From: Mytilus edulis
Taxonomy: Eukaryota; Mollusca; Bivalvia; Mytilida; Mytilidae
Length of the DNA: 64,000 nt
Assembly: GCF_963676685.1 (NCBI RefSeq)
Contig: NC_092346.1
Coordinates: 91,918,255 to 91,982,254, forward strand
Direction of reading: 5' to 3'
Shown here: positions 22,284 through 33,576 of the stretch, piece after piece
How positions within the stretch are numbered: the stretch's first letter is position 1
How the letters are laid out: each line of letters starts with the position of its first letter
The notes under the pieces: model-generated
Told to the model about the DNA's origin: nothing
Databases searched by the model: none
The model's input: the letters and a program-made list of their open reading frames with translations, nothing else
Position numbers and translations under genes: made by a program

Positions 22284-25200
22284 TCAACCAGATCTACCTT
22301 TTGAATTAACCCAGAATATTCCACGATTTCTTCTTTTAAAGAAATACTGAAAATAAATTATAAAACATTAATTAGCAAAAAAGTCTTTAAGTTTACACAT
22401 AATTTTTGAATGTGATTTATATTATGTGTTTTATCGTATCTTGAAATGGAAATTTAAGGAAATTTATACTTAACTATTTCACTACTTTAGCCTGTAGGGA
22501 AAACGGTAGTATTACATTTTCCCAGCATTAGTTTGGCCTTTTGTGTACCCAAGGCAGGTGAAGGAAGTCAAATTAGGAGCGTTGGATGTAAGGGTACAAT
22601 ATATTTTTTAAATTATCTGAATAACTGCATTGTGTAAATTTACAATATAAATTTTAAAACCTATTGAAATATTTTCTAGAGAATTATTCGAAACGGCTTC
22701 CAAAATTTCCAAAAATTGGTGTAACATGACGGTGGGAATGGAAAACATAAACAAGCTCCGTTGGAAATTGGTCATGATACTATTTGGCTTTAATTTTTAA
22801 AATAGAATAATAAAGTATTAACACCACACATAACTGTTTTATCCAGGTTTTTATTATAACAAGTGGTAAATTTAGGAGTTGTTAGTACTGTCGCCTATGG
22901 AAGAATAAATAGTACCGTTTTCCCTGTAAACTAATTCTGAGTAAACTTATAGCAGTTTGGGTGTTTAAGGTTTTGACAGATTATGTTGAAGTTTGAACTT
23001 TTATATGACAAAAAGAAATAACGAGGTGTTCGTTTACAAAAACGAAAACATTATGAAAAAAATAATTTCAAAACAACAATTCATCAAAGATTTCGAAAAC
23101 GTATAACCTGTTCATAAGTAAATGTTGCTAAAGTCGGTTAATGAGAAGTTGCCGTTTGGTTGAGCTTAGATAAGTTTGATATATTTTTTGACAATAAAAA
23201 AAATAAAAAAATATAACTGTTCCCGTTTGCAGATAATTATACTTTTTCATCTTTTGGGGTTTGAAGATGCATTTCTGTAAATATAGACAATACAATTTCC
23301 TATTTGAACTCACTTTGCGGCTAAAACGGTGACACTTTTGCTATGAAGTTTCGTGAAAAATTATATCTTAGAATGAAAAGTTGATATGCACTACTATATT
23401 TTCAAAGGTCAACACAAAGCGCTATGCAACATATTTTCAACATTTATATGCCTTGAATATGTTAGAGTTTAAACTTATACTAAAACCATTTACTACCCCT
23501 ACCTTTAGTTTTTATTCCTTTTATCACCGCTATATTATGTTTTTATACTGGTAACAGTTCATAGTTATGTCGCTATGAGATGAAACATATAGATCATATC
23601 TGGGAACCACTATGTCAAGTAATCAAATTATGTATGAATATGCTATATTTCCCCAAAAAAGACATGGTTTGAAAAACAGCTGTATTTACAAAGTGCAACC
23701 CTTAGCGACCTCGATGAAGGCATATCTAGAAAAGCGCTTCTAATGAATGAATGTATTTGGCGTTATTATAATTATCTTCATCAAACTTAAATCCAGGACC
23801 CTCATTTTGAATTTTAAACAGTATTAATTTTATATCGTAAATCTCTAATTGCAGATCATATCCTTATATAATTTGGCTTTTATTTCTTGGGAAACCTTCA
23901 GTAAGCGAAGATTAATAATTCTGAAACAAAAACTTGACTGTATTCATTTTCATGATGAATTTACATTCTTTGATGATTTAATAACTGTTAATAAAACAGT
24001 TTGTATTACAAGCATAAAGTGGGCGGAAACGAACTGATAATGCCACAATAAAAGGTAAAGACAAACAACAAAACACAACACAGAAAACCTAAACACGAAC
24101 CACATAAAGAACCGGTGATGATCTCGGTGGTCCTGACGGATAGTAATACTGTGACCCAAGTGTCTCCGGAAGAACATTTCTTATTTTTTAGTTTTTATAG
24201 CCATTGAACTAGCTTTCAATATCTATAAGAATGTTTCTATCGGTATTGTGTGTCCTTTGTTCTCGTGTTAATTGTTTTAAATAGAATTAATTTTGTGTCT
24301 TATGACGTTGAATTTTCTTATCTTTGTTTAATAAATAGTAAGACACTATTACCTTTTGGGTGATAACCCATCATATACAGATATTCAGATTAATTCTGTT
24401 TTTATATTATTCATTAATTATAAAATTTCATGGACGTCATCATGATTTTCTGACCGTTTTTTTTTGCATGTTTGTGTATTAAATCAAATGCCCTTCTTTT
24501 TATTGGTAACTGACAGAATTTCGTTCATCGTTTCTGATTGGAAGTTATGTGCCTTTTTGCTTTACATTTGTTTTTAAGGAACACAAAGGGTGACATATAC
24601 ATCTGTTTAGCGCAATCATTGATAAACATTAAAAAATTAATTAACTTATGTAAGCATCAGTCCTATGACAAAAATAAGGAACTATACTAGTTTACCGATG
24701 TTCAGATCTTATTTATCCATTTAAAAAGACAAATCAAATCAGTCGTATGAACGCGAAAAAAGCAAGAGTTGATGCGTTGCTAAGGAGTGTGCTGAACTAT
24801 ACATGTATCATTCAATAAGTAATCACATTAAAATCGGTAATAGACGACAAACATAAAGAAGCATTTACACTATTTTTTAGACAACTATAGATTTGCAAAC
24901 ACATGTCGCTAATGAGACACAGACAAATAAAGGAGGGCTAAAGTTCAAGTTCAAAAGAGAGGTATTAATTTGATTTTCCTTTACCTTGCTTTTTTATCAT
25001 TTGTTTTTTATTCGAGCGTCCCTGATGAGTCTTTTGTATACAAAATGCGCGTCTGGTACAAATGTCAAATTACAATTCTGGTATCTATGATGAGTTTATT
25101 TAAATACTTCAATTTGTATGAGAATTAATTGATTCATGTTTTGCATTTATTTATTTACTAACGTTTTGCTAGTTGTTAGATATAGGAAGATGTGGTGTGA

Positions 25201-28200
25201 GTGCCAATGAGATAACTCTCCATACAAATAACAATTTAAAAAGTAAACCGTTATAGGTTAAAGTACGGCCTTCAACACGGAGCCTTGGCTCATACCGAAC
25301 AACAAGCTATAAAGGGCCCCAAAATTACTAGTGTAAAACCATTCAAACGGGAAAACCAACGGTCTAATCTATATAAACAAATATATGTGTTTATATAATA
25401 TTAAATGTTTTGTTACCTTCCAGAAAACGCGTGATTTGAATTGAAACAAATATAGATAATATAGAAAAGGTTGTTCTAACATTTGGACATCTTATAAAAG
25501 GCATACATTTTCTTCATGCCCTTTTTTTGTTGTTGATTAATTTGCAAAGTCACTTTTGAATGCAAACTTATTCCAGCAGAACAATATTTTTGAATTCTGT
25601 GATATCACCAAAAATCACCTATGGTTATCTCTCTTTATACTTTGGGAAAGGCTTTATATACAGTTTGTAATACAAGGAATATTGAGAAATTATCTTCCAT
25701 GCAATTTTCTTTTCTTTAAAGAACAAAGTTCCTACAACCATTATCAGATGCTTTTTTAAAATGATTTACATTATACAAAAATACAGGAATAATAAACACG
25801 TTTTACAACCACGAGATTGTAACGTGGAAATATTCTGACGTCAGACACACGAATCAATGAGTGTGTTTTTAATTTGAAAGATGCTTTGTATTCAGTTTAT
25901 TATAAATTGGTTCTTTTAAAATTGTAACACGATGATGACTGCTGTACCCATATTTTGACTATTTTATTTATTATGTTTGTTAAGTTCAAGCATCATTGTA
26001 AATATAACGGAATTTGACGAGACTGTTGTTGAAAATGAGAGGTTTAACGCTATAAAACCAGGTTTAATCCACCATTTTCTACATTCGAAAATGCCTGTAC
26101 CAAGTCAGGAATATGACAGTACTTGTTGATTTGTTTTTGATGTGTTTTGTCGTTTGAGTTTGCCATGTGATTAGGGACTTTCCAATTGGATTTTCCTCTG
26201 AGTGAAGTATTTTTGTGATTTTACTTTTTAATAGTTGATAACTGGGTAGAAATTATGAAGTTTTATTTGAGCTAAGCATTCGAACTGGTCTGGTTTATTG
26301 ATCTACCGAATATCCCTAAGGCGTTAGAACTGTTGGATTATAATTTAAAAAAAAGCCTAAGGGTTATGTAATTACATGCATTTGATTATGATTGCTAATC
26401 AATGGCGTCGGGCTATAAAAACGATAACAATTTGAACGATGCCGGAGGCCAATTTAACGATGGCGCGGGTCATTTCTCGATGGCGCAAGACATTTTAACA
26501 ATGGCGTTAAATGCCTTGCATTTATATGTATGTGTGCATGTCTAAATTGAAATCTAATAGCAAATTCACCTGTTTATCATTAGGAATAATTTCTGCTTTC
26601 TGGTCACCTTTTGCATATCCTGGCTGTTGTTGTGTATCTGTCTGATCGTCAAGCAAATAATCGTACATAGCCTAAAATACAAAAGCCTATTATCAAGTTA
26701 GGACTTTCATGTTGATGTCATGTTATTCTAACATATATAATCACGTCTAAACAAGTGACATCTCTTCGACAGATCCATACATTTGAGCACCAGTGAAGGC
26801 GAAACACGACTGAAAACTCATATTATATTCATTATTACTCTAAACACTAACCCAACAATGTTAAATCTGCAAATGTGCGGAAATAAATGTTTGTTCTCCC
26901 CTCGCCGGGATTCGAACTGATGCTTTTAGGATATCGAGACAACATCGCCTGCACTGTGCCTGGAGCATTCTACACCACTCGGCCACCTTGACTGAATAAT
27001 AGTTCAGCTTTCGGTGGCAAAGTGTTACCTTTCCTCGTCATTGGAATCTAGAGTTGTCACACAGTACATATGGTTTATAAGGCATGCCGATGGAACTCAT
27101 AATTAAATATGCATTTAAAAATAATTAAATATCAAAGCATATTTATTAATTTTAAGTTCTAGCATGATATACACTAGAATGAAAACGATAATATATATCA
27201 CCTAACCTTGTTTTATGTTTAATATCCTAGCCAAATTTGTGAATTACCTTCTATTCCAAAATATTCGTTTTAACTACTGCTGATGAGTCTTATTGTAACA
27301 AAACGCTCAGCTCGCGTACTTTTGATATGATCTCGTCTCTTTGGTGAATTAATACAGTGGATATAATTATAGATTATTACATGGCATTTTCCATATGGCC
27401 CTGGTATCAGCCCTAGACTCCCATATCAAGCCAGAGGGCTTTAGCCCGAGGGCTTGATATGGGTCGTGGGCTGATACCATGGACCATATGGAAAATGACA
27501 TGTTATAATCTATTTATCACATATTTTCAAGCAGGAGAAAACAAATAGCTTACAACAAATTATGTTTGATATTTCATCAAAAATCTAAAGATATTCAACG
27601 AAAAAAATAAATAAATGTATCAATGTGAGTTAAAAAAAAGTATCACAGTAGGTTATCAACGTTTTGTGAAAAGTTTCAGAAATAATTAACAATAAACATA
27701 TTACTTCTAAGAATTGCAAATATTAAACGACTTTAAAGTGTTAAATTACAAATGTTAAAAAATGCTTAGGAAGAATCCTATATCGATACTCATTCCAGTG
27801 TGGCGTCATATATTTTCTAAATTCTTCATGACGTCAAAATTTTACGGAAACTTTTGTGATTTCTACTTTTTTCTTCTACAGTACATTTGTAACTTTTTAA
27901 ATTTCTTTTCATTGTGTTCAACTTGTTTACAAATAGCCTTTGATTGACAGATTACCGGAAGTTAAACTGGGGGGCTTGATATGGATTTCGAGGGCTGATA
28001 TCGATATCGGCCCCGAGGGCTGATAACCAACCTTGACTTCCGGCTATTATTGGCCATGCAAAAACGTACATATCAGTACAAAATATGTGATAATATTGTG
28101 TAAAGAAAGGTTAATCATAGTACATATTAGATATCGACTTACTTCATTCAAATTTCCCTTGCAGAAAGTAACGGATAATCCAACAAATACAAACACTACT

Positions 28201-28223
28201 AACTTTTTTATAAACGCAACCAT
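22284..28223 (-). CDS. Secreted prepropeptide gene E (complete, 81 aa, 3 exons)
   Basis: Exon 1 is 28143-28223: 27 codons from ATG, MVAFIKKLVVFVFVGLSVTF then CKGNLNE, a clear signal peptide, before GTAAGT. Exon 2 is 26570-26671: 34 codons, AMYDYLLDDQTDTQQQPGYA up to NDKQ, acidic and Gln-rich, between TTTTAG and GTGAAT. Exon 3 is 22284-22346: YFFKRRNRGIFWVNSKGRSG then TGA, after TTTCAG. All junctions are phase 0 (introns 1.47 and 4.2 kb). KRR before NRG is a strong prohormone-convertase site. The released peptide would be NRGIFWVNSKGRSG, or a shorter one if GR is used as an amidation signal. NRG-x-F-x-V-N resembles gene B. Exon 3 and its 3' UTR lie between two direct copies of a 445-bp inverted-repeat element. 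The family is not recognised. Confidence 0.75.
22488..22933. mobile_element. 446-bp inverted-repeat element, copy 2
   Basis: Same orientation and interior as copy 1, with ends TAGCCTGTAGGGAAAACGGT and its approximate inverse. It lies in intron 2 of gene E, about 140 bp upstream of exon 3. The interior aligns along its length with scattered differences. Confidence 0.82.
24025..24150 (-). mobile_element. Diverged solo Penelope-like 3' tail
   Basis: GACAAACAACAAAACACAAC, CACGAACCACATAAAGAACC and GATGATCTCGGTGGTCC follow the order of the family tail with many differences. Lies in intron 2 of gene E. Confidence 0.45.
24985..25120 (+). mobile_element. Solo retrozyme fragment with a dead ribozyme (subfamily B)
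   Basis: TTCGAGCGTC CCTGATGAGT CTTTTGTATA at 25011 keeps the CUGAUGA core and stem I. Stem II's 3' strand and GAAA read TATACAAAATGCG, so pairing and catalytic residues are lost. It ends at the subfamily B 3' end (TATGATGAGTTTATTT). Lies in intron 2 of gene E. Confidence 0.65.
25178..25380 (-). repeat. Dispersed short repeat, R3 type
   Basis: Nearly complete minus-sense copy, from GATATAGGAAGATGTGGTGT through ACGGAGCCTTGGCTCATACC to AACCAACGGTCTAATCTATA. Useful as the family reference in this window. Confidence 0.7.
26040..26245 (+). repeat. Dispersed short repeat, R4 type
   Basis: GAGAGGTTTAACGCTATAAA, ACCAGGTTTAATCCACCATT and CCAAGTCAGGAATATGACAG are the inverse of the R4 copy at 32012-32262. 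Confidence 0.65.
26840..27110 (-). mobile_element. tRNA-derived SINE-like element, copy 1
   Basis: A minus-strand tRNA-like body at about 26901-26992 contains an A box, TGGCCGAGTGG, and a B box, GTTCGAATCC, spaced as in Ser/Leu-type tRNAs, but no paired acceptor stem. Conserved flanks on both sides (GAAAGGTAAC..GCCACCGAAAGCT upstream, AACATTGTTGGGT downstream) recur at 46135-46395, so this is a mobile element and not a tRNA gene. It lies in intron 1 of gene E, same strand. Confidence 0.7.
27279..27330 (+). other. Doubtful ribozyme-like remnant
   Basis: CTGCTGATGAGTCTTATTGT followed by AACAAAACGCTCAGC has the CUGAUGAGUC strand but no proper stem II or GAAA. It ends near ACTTTTGATATG, loosely like the family 3' end. 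Probably a very old copy. Confidence 0.3.
27368..27516. repeat. Long imperfect palindrome (about 70-bp arms)
   Basis: The left arm ATGGCATTTTCCATATGGCC through GGTATCAGCC and CCCATATCAAGCC is matched by an inverted right arm at 27448-27516, around a GGGCTTTAGCCC centre. Related GGCTTGATATGG and GAGGGCTGAT segments recur inverted at 27975-28040, flanked by CCGGAAGT/ACTTCCGG, so a larger fold-back element of about 0.7 kb is likely. Lies in intron 1 of gene E. Confidence 0.7.
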
Positions 28224-28275
28224 TTCGTTTCTTTTCAAATCTGTACACTTTTTGATTTAAATAGACAATTCTTAT

Positions 28276-28283
28276 TATTTATA
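28276..28283 (-). promoter_or_regulatory. TATA box upstream of gene E
   Basis: Minus-strand TATAAATA lies 53 nt upstream of the start codon. The start site is not pinned, because no initiator matches the C/D spacing. Confidence 0.4.
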
Positions 28284-28299
28284 AGTAGCGTGCTACTAA

Positions 28300-30220
28300 A
28301 CATGAAATATGAATAGGAAAAATTAATGAAATTATTTGGTATTTGGTTTATATCACACCTGAGACTTTAAAATGTCGTAACATTAACTTTTTTTGTTTTT
28401 GCTAATTGTTCCTATATCCATCCCTTGAAATATGGCATGTGACAATAGGTTTATATGAGATGCATATAACATATATTGCTCAAATGTTGCAATGATAGTA
28501 TACTTAAATGACAATTCAATTAATTATAAATTACATGGAACAATCAGCTGAAGTTAAAGAGTTTGTAAGACAGAAACAGTTGAAATGTAATGACAGATAT
28601 ATATATATATTTAAACTTTGATCTCTGAAAACAAAAATAAAAATTGAAACTGGCAGATGGCAAAACCTTAAAAAGATTAAACATGAATTGTATCTTGTGC
28701 AATTTAGATTTTGTTGATCTATTGTTAATTAATATCACGACACTTTTAATTGTACATCTTTTGATGACTTTAGATAACAATGGATTACATTTCATTGTAG
28801 GAAACTTTGAAGTTTTAAGATTTAAAGAATTCCAGAAAATTTGTTCACTAAATAACAATATACGTAATTGTATTGAAATAAGTACAATCATCTGTATACT
28901 TTTGTAATTTGGTTTGTAAGGATAAGGATATATATATATAATGGTTAGCAGCATGAATTGTCTCAATCTTATTAGATATAATCATGATTATCTTAAACAA
29001 TTGTTAATAAATGTTGAATGGAGATAATTATCTCTAGATCTGAACAATTTTGATTATGGAAGAAAAATTTGAGAAACACCTTTTACTCCGATTGTATTCG
29101 AATGAAGTAATTAAGGAAATTCAAATCGACAATTACGCTCTATTCATTTAAAATACACTTTCCTTTTTAAAATTAGATTCCCTGAAAATCCTACTCACAG
29201 TTCAGCATATATAAATGCGTTCTTGCATGAACTAATAAAGAATTAAAATTAACGCTTGACAATAAACAGCTCAGGTGATTTTTGTATATAAACAATTACA
29301 CATAATTTCCAGAAAACGAGGCAAACGCATCTGGCTTCGTAACAAGACAATGATTATCTTGACAAACAGAAAACATAAATAGACAATGTTTGATTATTTG
29401 TTTGTTTACTTAAATAGCTTCTATCAAAAACAATACTTCTACAATCATGCCTCGTTTTGAATTCAACTTCTTTTGCGTCCTTTTTCTAAATAGAAATGTA
29501 GTCGTTTATTAAATTTCTTAATTTCTTAGCACTTATACAAATGCAAGCATATACATTTGGCTATTTTGATACGAAAGTTAAAGTCAATCTCTATTTTTTA
29601 TTTTTATCTCAACTCAAGTTTCGTAATTTAGCTAGAGTTATTTACCTTTGTATATGGTAACGCAAAATAACTGAATAGTGATAAGCGTAAGTTTTTGTTT
29701 ATATTATCGATAAAGGCAATGGAAGTATAGATGGCACGGTAGTATTTTCTGGTCCAAAAGAGGTATAATTGTAGCATTTTAAGAATGTTCACCACTGCTA
29801 ACAACGCCAAAATTTCTACCAACACAGTTAATTAAAGTTCTTCATTATACTATTCAGTAATTAATTTGAATATGTATCATGACCGCTTACCTGTTTTGCT
29901 ATCTGTTAAAAATCTAAAAACACTAGTGCTTTTATGTCTTTTATAATGCAGTAAATAAAAATGAAAAATATGACAAAAAATCATTTCCACCTGTATGTTA
30001 CATTATTTCATATTTTTTCTACACCTTATTCATTCCTCAGTTTGGGAAAGTATGTTAGGTTAATACTGTTTTATTTGTCCAATCACGCTGTTCAGATACA
30101 TTTACTTTAGTAGGGTACACAAAAGAGCAAACTAAATGCAAATACTACTGTGCTACTTATACTTATGTTTAAAAGTCATTAATCGATTGAGAGAAAACAA
30201 ACAAGGAGTGAACACGAAAA
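28300..30220. other. Intergenic DNA, nothing recognised
   Basis: Very AT-rich, with short TA runs at 28597 and 28929. No supported exon, RNA or named repeat. Overlapping weak open frames on both strands lack splice signals consistent with the neighbouring genes. Confidence 0.4.
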
Positions 30221-30224
30221 TAGC

Positions 30225-30372
30225 TTTACATTGTCATTTCGGGGTCTTTTACAGCTGACTATGCGGTATGGGCTTTTCTCATTGTTGAAGGCCGAACGGT
30301 GACCTCGAGTTGTGTCATTTTGTCTCTTGTGGAGAGTTGTTTCATTGGCAATCATACCAAATTTTCTTTGTT
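30225..30372 (+). repeat. Dispersed short repeat, R3 type
   Basis: CATTTCGGGGTCTTTTACAG, CTGACTATGCGGTATGGGCT and GGAGAGTTGTTTCATTGGCA match the 18935-19125 copy. Confidence 0.6.
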
Positions 30373-30954
30373 ATATGTTATAAATCATGTCAGTACAAAC
30401 CGACGGATTATGACTACTGAACTGATAGATCTCTCAGAAATTAGCAGTCCACCACATTTGTTGGGTAAAAGAAAATGACATCATTTCATTTGGTGTGTCC
30501 AAAGAGCTTTTTTGGACCATTTGTAGTACAGAATGCTACATGGGGAGGTTAGAATCCCAATTTCTTAATACTATCTAAAATATTTAACAAATAATTAAAG
30601 GTCTGAAGTAAGTCAAAGCAGTACCGAAGCACTGACTACAAGACAGGTGACACCTTCATTGACAAATAGTTAACCAGGAGTCATATCGGTCAAGTGTTAT
30701 ATAAAAGAAAATACGGCTTTAAAAATTCGATGCTTTTGAAGATTTCTATTTGGAAAGCTTAAGTCCAGTATTTGAAAGCCAAGAATGTATGAGTTCTTAT
30801 AATTAGAACCGTGAAGAGTTATATGCAATAAACATTTTAGCCAAATCCATCTAAGGCAATCTTTGCCCAAAGGAGTTGAAACTAATTTCTTGAAAAAATT
30901 AGTATGACGAACTTTGAGTCTAGAATGTTAAATTGTGTTAAGAGGATAAACTTT

Positions 30955-31100
30955 CCTGTTGTTTATTCTTTAGTTTTCTATGTTATTGTTGGCCTGTTTG
31001 TCTTTTTAATTTTTAGCCATGGCGTTGTCAGTTTGTTTATTTTCGATTTATGAGTTTCACCGTCCCTTTGGTATCTTTCGTCCCTCTTTTCTAAACGTTA
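30955..31100 (+). mobile_element. Solo Penelope-like 3' tail, plus sense
   Basis: TGTTTATTCTTTAGTTTTCT, AGCCATGGCGTTGTCAGTTT and the 3' end TTTGGTATCTTTCGTCCCTC, with no RT upstream. 5'-truncated copy. Confidence 0.7.
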
Positions 31101-31567
31101 TTGGAGAATATTGGAAACCGAATGATGACAAGTGTTTGCTCTGTTTTTTATTTACCTATAATTTAAAAAGTGAAATGATTATATTCCTGTCTGCTTTTGC
31201 AAACACGTCAATGGTTCAACTTGATACATACCACGTATCAATAAAAATGGATACCTATAGTGCATTACCTATTTTTTTCCAATTGGTTAGGCTGTTAATT
31301 TCCCCCAAGTCTAGACATATCATGAATTAATCAAAAGGTGATGATGTACAATTAGAAAAGCATTCATAAGTCCTTTTCGGTTACATCATACATCGATCTT
31401 TTTATCGAAAGCTGTCGTTCATCAGACATTTTCATAAAGCGTTTCATTGAATGTTTATCAATCAATTACTAACATAGTTACTAATAAAATGATTGAATTA
31501 AGAAAACAGATATATTCAAACGTATTTTCATTTGTTGAAACGATCATTATTATGTTTAGAATCACTA

Positions 31568-32008
31568 TTTGTATAAGAGGGTCCAAAGATAGCAGAGCGA
31601 CAGTAAAACTAAAAAATCGAAAACAGACTGACAACGCCATGGCTAAAAAAATAAAAAAGACAAACAGACAAACGACACAACACAGAAAACTAAAGACTAA
31701 AAAACTCGAACTACTAAAACTGGGGTCGATTTCAGGTGCTCCGGAAGGATAAGCAAATCGTGCTCCACATGTGGCACCCGTCGTGTAATTCATGTTATTA
31801 CACACCCGGTAAATACCCTAATTCGGTAGGTCACATTCGTAGTGAAAAGGTAAGTGGACGTATGGAACATATCCGATATCATCTGTGAAACGGTTATTCC
31901 ATAACGGTCAATCAACTCGTGATGGCGTCTGTAAAATTTACGAAGGGATGATTTCAACTTCACCATTTGAAATTCCAGGTTTAATAGCTTCCTTGTAAAA
32001 AGTAAAAT
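31568..32008 (-). mobile_element. 5'-truncated Penelope-like element (RT C-terminus plus 3' tail)
   Basis: The minus-strand frame ending near 31790 reads LLNLEFQMVKLKSSLRKFYR, RHHELIDRYGITVSQM and NVTYRIRVFTGCVIT, the C-terminal part of the RT family. The 3' tail follows to 31568. The copy begins abruptly at about 32008 next to an R4 repeat. Confidence 0.72.
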
Positions 32009-32011
32009 CAC

Positions 32012-32262
32012 AAAAATACTGAACTCAAAGGAAAATCAATTCGGAAAGTCCATAATCACATGGCAAAAAACAATATCAAAACGCATAAAAAACGAATGGA
32101 CAAGAACTGTCATATTCCTGACTCGGTACAGGCATCCTCAAATATAGAAAATGGTGGATTGAACCTGGTTTTATAGGTAGCTAAACCTCTCACTTGTATA
32201 ACAGTCGCATCAAATTCCATTATATTGTCACCGATGCGTGAACAAAACAAACAGACACAATA
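32012..32262 (-). repeat. Dispersed short repeat, R4 type
   Basis: Nearly full copy: AATACTGAACTCAAAGGAAA, TCATATTCCTGACTCGGTAC, AAAATGGTGGATTGAACCTG, ending near CACCGATGCGTGAACAAAAC. Confidence 0.65.
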
Positions 32263-32300
32263 GGTAATTAGTTATCAAAGGTACCAGGATTATAATTTAG

Positions 32301-32347
32301 TACGCCAGACGCGCGTTTCGTCTACATAAGACTCATCAGTGACGCTC
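32301..32347 (-). ncRNA. Hammerhead ribozyme, core intact
   Basis: Minus strand: GAGCGUCA, CUGAUGA, stem II GUCUUAUGUAGAC, GAAA, palindromic ACGCGCGU, cleavage triplet GUC, stem I 3' strand UGGCGU. Predicted cut is between 32308 and 32307. It is the family's canonical form. Confidence 0.8.
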
Positions 32348-32654
32348 AAATCAAAATATTTATAAAGCCAAACAAGTACAAAGTTGAAGAGCATTAGGAT
32401 CCAAAATTCCAAAAATTTGTGCCAAATAATGCTAAGGTAATCTATGCCTGGGATAGGAAAATCCTTAGTTTTTCCCAAAATTCAAAGTTTTGTAAACAGG
32501 AAATGTATAAAAATGACCACATAATTGATATTCATGTCAACACCGAAGTGTTGACTACTTGGCTGGTGATACCCTCGGGGACGAAACGTCCACCAGCAGT
32601 GGCATCGACCCAGTGGTGTAAATAGTCATCAAAGGTACCAGGATTATAATTTAG

Positions 32655-32701
32655 TACGCCAGACGCGAGTTTCGTTTATATAAGACTCATCAGTGACGCT
32701 C
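32655..32701 (-). ncRNA. Hammerhead ribozyme, weakened stem II
   Basis: Same layout as 32301-32347. Stem II reads GUCUUAUAUAAAC, so one C-G pair becomes C-A and only about two pairs remain. Stem III reads ACUCGCGU, which is no longer a palindrome. Core CUGAUGA, GAAA and GUC are intact. Activity is probably reduced. Confidence 0.65.
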
Positions 32702-32979
32702 ATATCAAAATATTTATAAAGCCAAACAAGTACAAAGTTGAAGAGCATTAGGATCCAAAATTCCAAAAAGTTGGGCCAAATAATGCTAAGGTAATCTATG
32801 CCTGGGATAAGAAAATCCTTAGTTTTTCCCAAAATTCAACGTTTTGTACACAGGAAATTTATAAAAATGACCACATAATTGATATTCATGTCAACACCGA
32901 AGTGTTGACTACTAGGCTGGTGGTACCCACGGGGACGAAACGAAAATAGGGGTACAGCAGTCAACATTGTGTTATCATC

Positions 32980-33576
32980 TTAAGGTTCATCATAATGAAT
33001 TGAAAAATATGGCCGTGTTTACACCTCCAAAATTACTATGAGTACAGACAAACTGGTACATCCAGGAAAGTTTTAAGGCATGGCAGGAACTAGATATATA
33101 AAAGTTATATGAAGTCTACGTTTCAGAAAACTAAAAACTTACCTGGATTTTGATGTTCATTTTTTTCCAGTCTGCAGAAGATAGCAAAATAAACAAACAC
33201 CCGAGTTTCATTTGATACGGTCCACTCAGTTACACAGTTTAAACCTGTTAAATAACCTATTGTTTACAGGTGTCTATTGTCCATCTATTGTCCATTTAAA
33301 TCAAAACTACTCACAACATTGATTATATGAGGGGAGCTTCTCAATCGTTTTCACTTCTTAGTTAATTTTTGCACCTTCTGCAGGAACGAAAAAAAATGGA
33401 TAGCAAAATCTAGAAAAGTTTATAATTTTCTGAAACATAAAATGCATTTGAAATTTATATATCTAGTTCCTGCCATCCCTTAAAACTGTTGCAAGTGTAT
33501 AGGTTAGTCTGTACTCAGAGTAAAATTTGGGGTGTAAATACGGCCATTTTAGCCAAAAGGTTATGATGAACCTTAA
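32980..33576. mobile_element. 597-bp fold-back element with about 200-bp inverted arms, flanked by TTAA
   Basis: The left end TTAAGGTTCATCATAA and right end TTATGATGAACCTTAA are exact inverses, and the arms continue to match for roughly 200 bp (TGGCCGT.TTTACACC, GAGTACAGAC, GGCAGGAACTAGATATATAA, GTTTCAGAAAA). TTAA at both ends fits a piggyBac-type target site, but no transposase is present. The middle is non-coding. Confidence 0.72.

Larger units (their letters stand above)
32270..32944 (-). mobile_element. Retrozyme-type repeat, 1.9 tandem units (subfamily A)
   Basis: Two minus-sense units with ribozyme sites 354 bp apart (32301 and 32655). The 3' end lies at 32270 (inverse of TTGATAACTA), as in other copies. 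The 5' end is truncated inside the second unit at about 32944. Each unit keeps the perfect GTCAACAC..GTGTTGAC hairpin and the CCACCAGCAGTGGCATCGAC block where present. Confidence 0.82.

Noticed and set aside
26901-26992. A tRNA gene on the minus strand
   Set aside because: A and B boxes are present but the acceptor arms do not pair, and the sequence recurs with conserved non-tRNA flanks at 46200. It is a tRNA-derived repeat.
29628-29825. A signal-peptide-like exon 1 on the minus strand (MLVEILALLAVVNILK) ending near GTAAAT
   Set aside because: It is 60 codons before the donor, not the 25-27 of the family, no propeptide or final exon could be found downstream, and the hydrophobic start is followed by a second hydrophobic stretch.
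29887-29905. A 12-nt microexon (ATAGCAAAACAG between AACAG and GTAAGC, minus strand)
   Set aside because: No reading frame through it connects to a neighbour, and the flanks have stops in all frames.
33133-33180. A mini exon with ATG before GTAAGT on the minus strand
   Set aside because: It lies inside the arm of the TTAA-flanked fold-back element and is matched by a decayed inverted copy, so the splice-like sites are coincidental.
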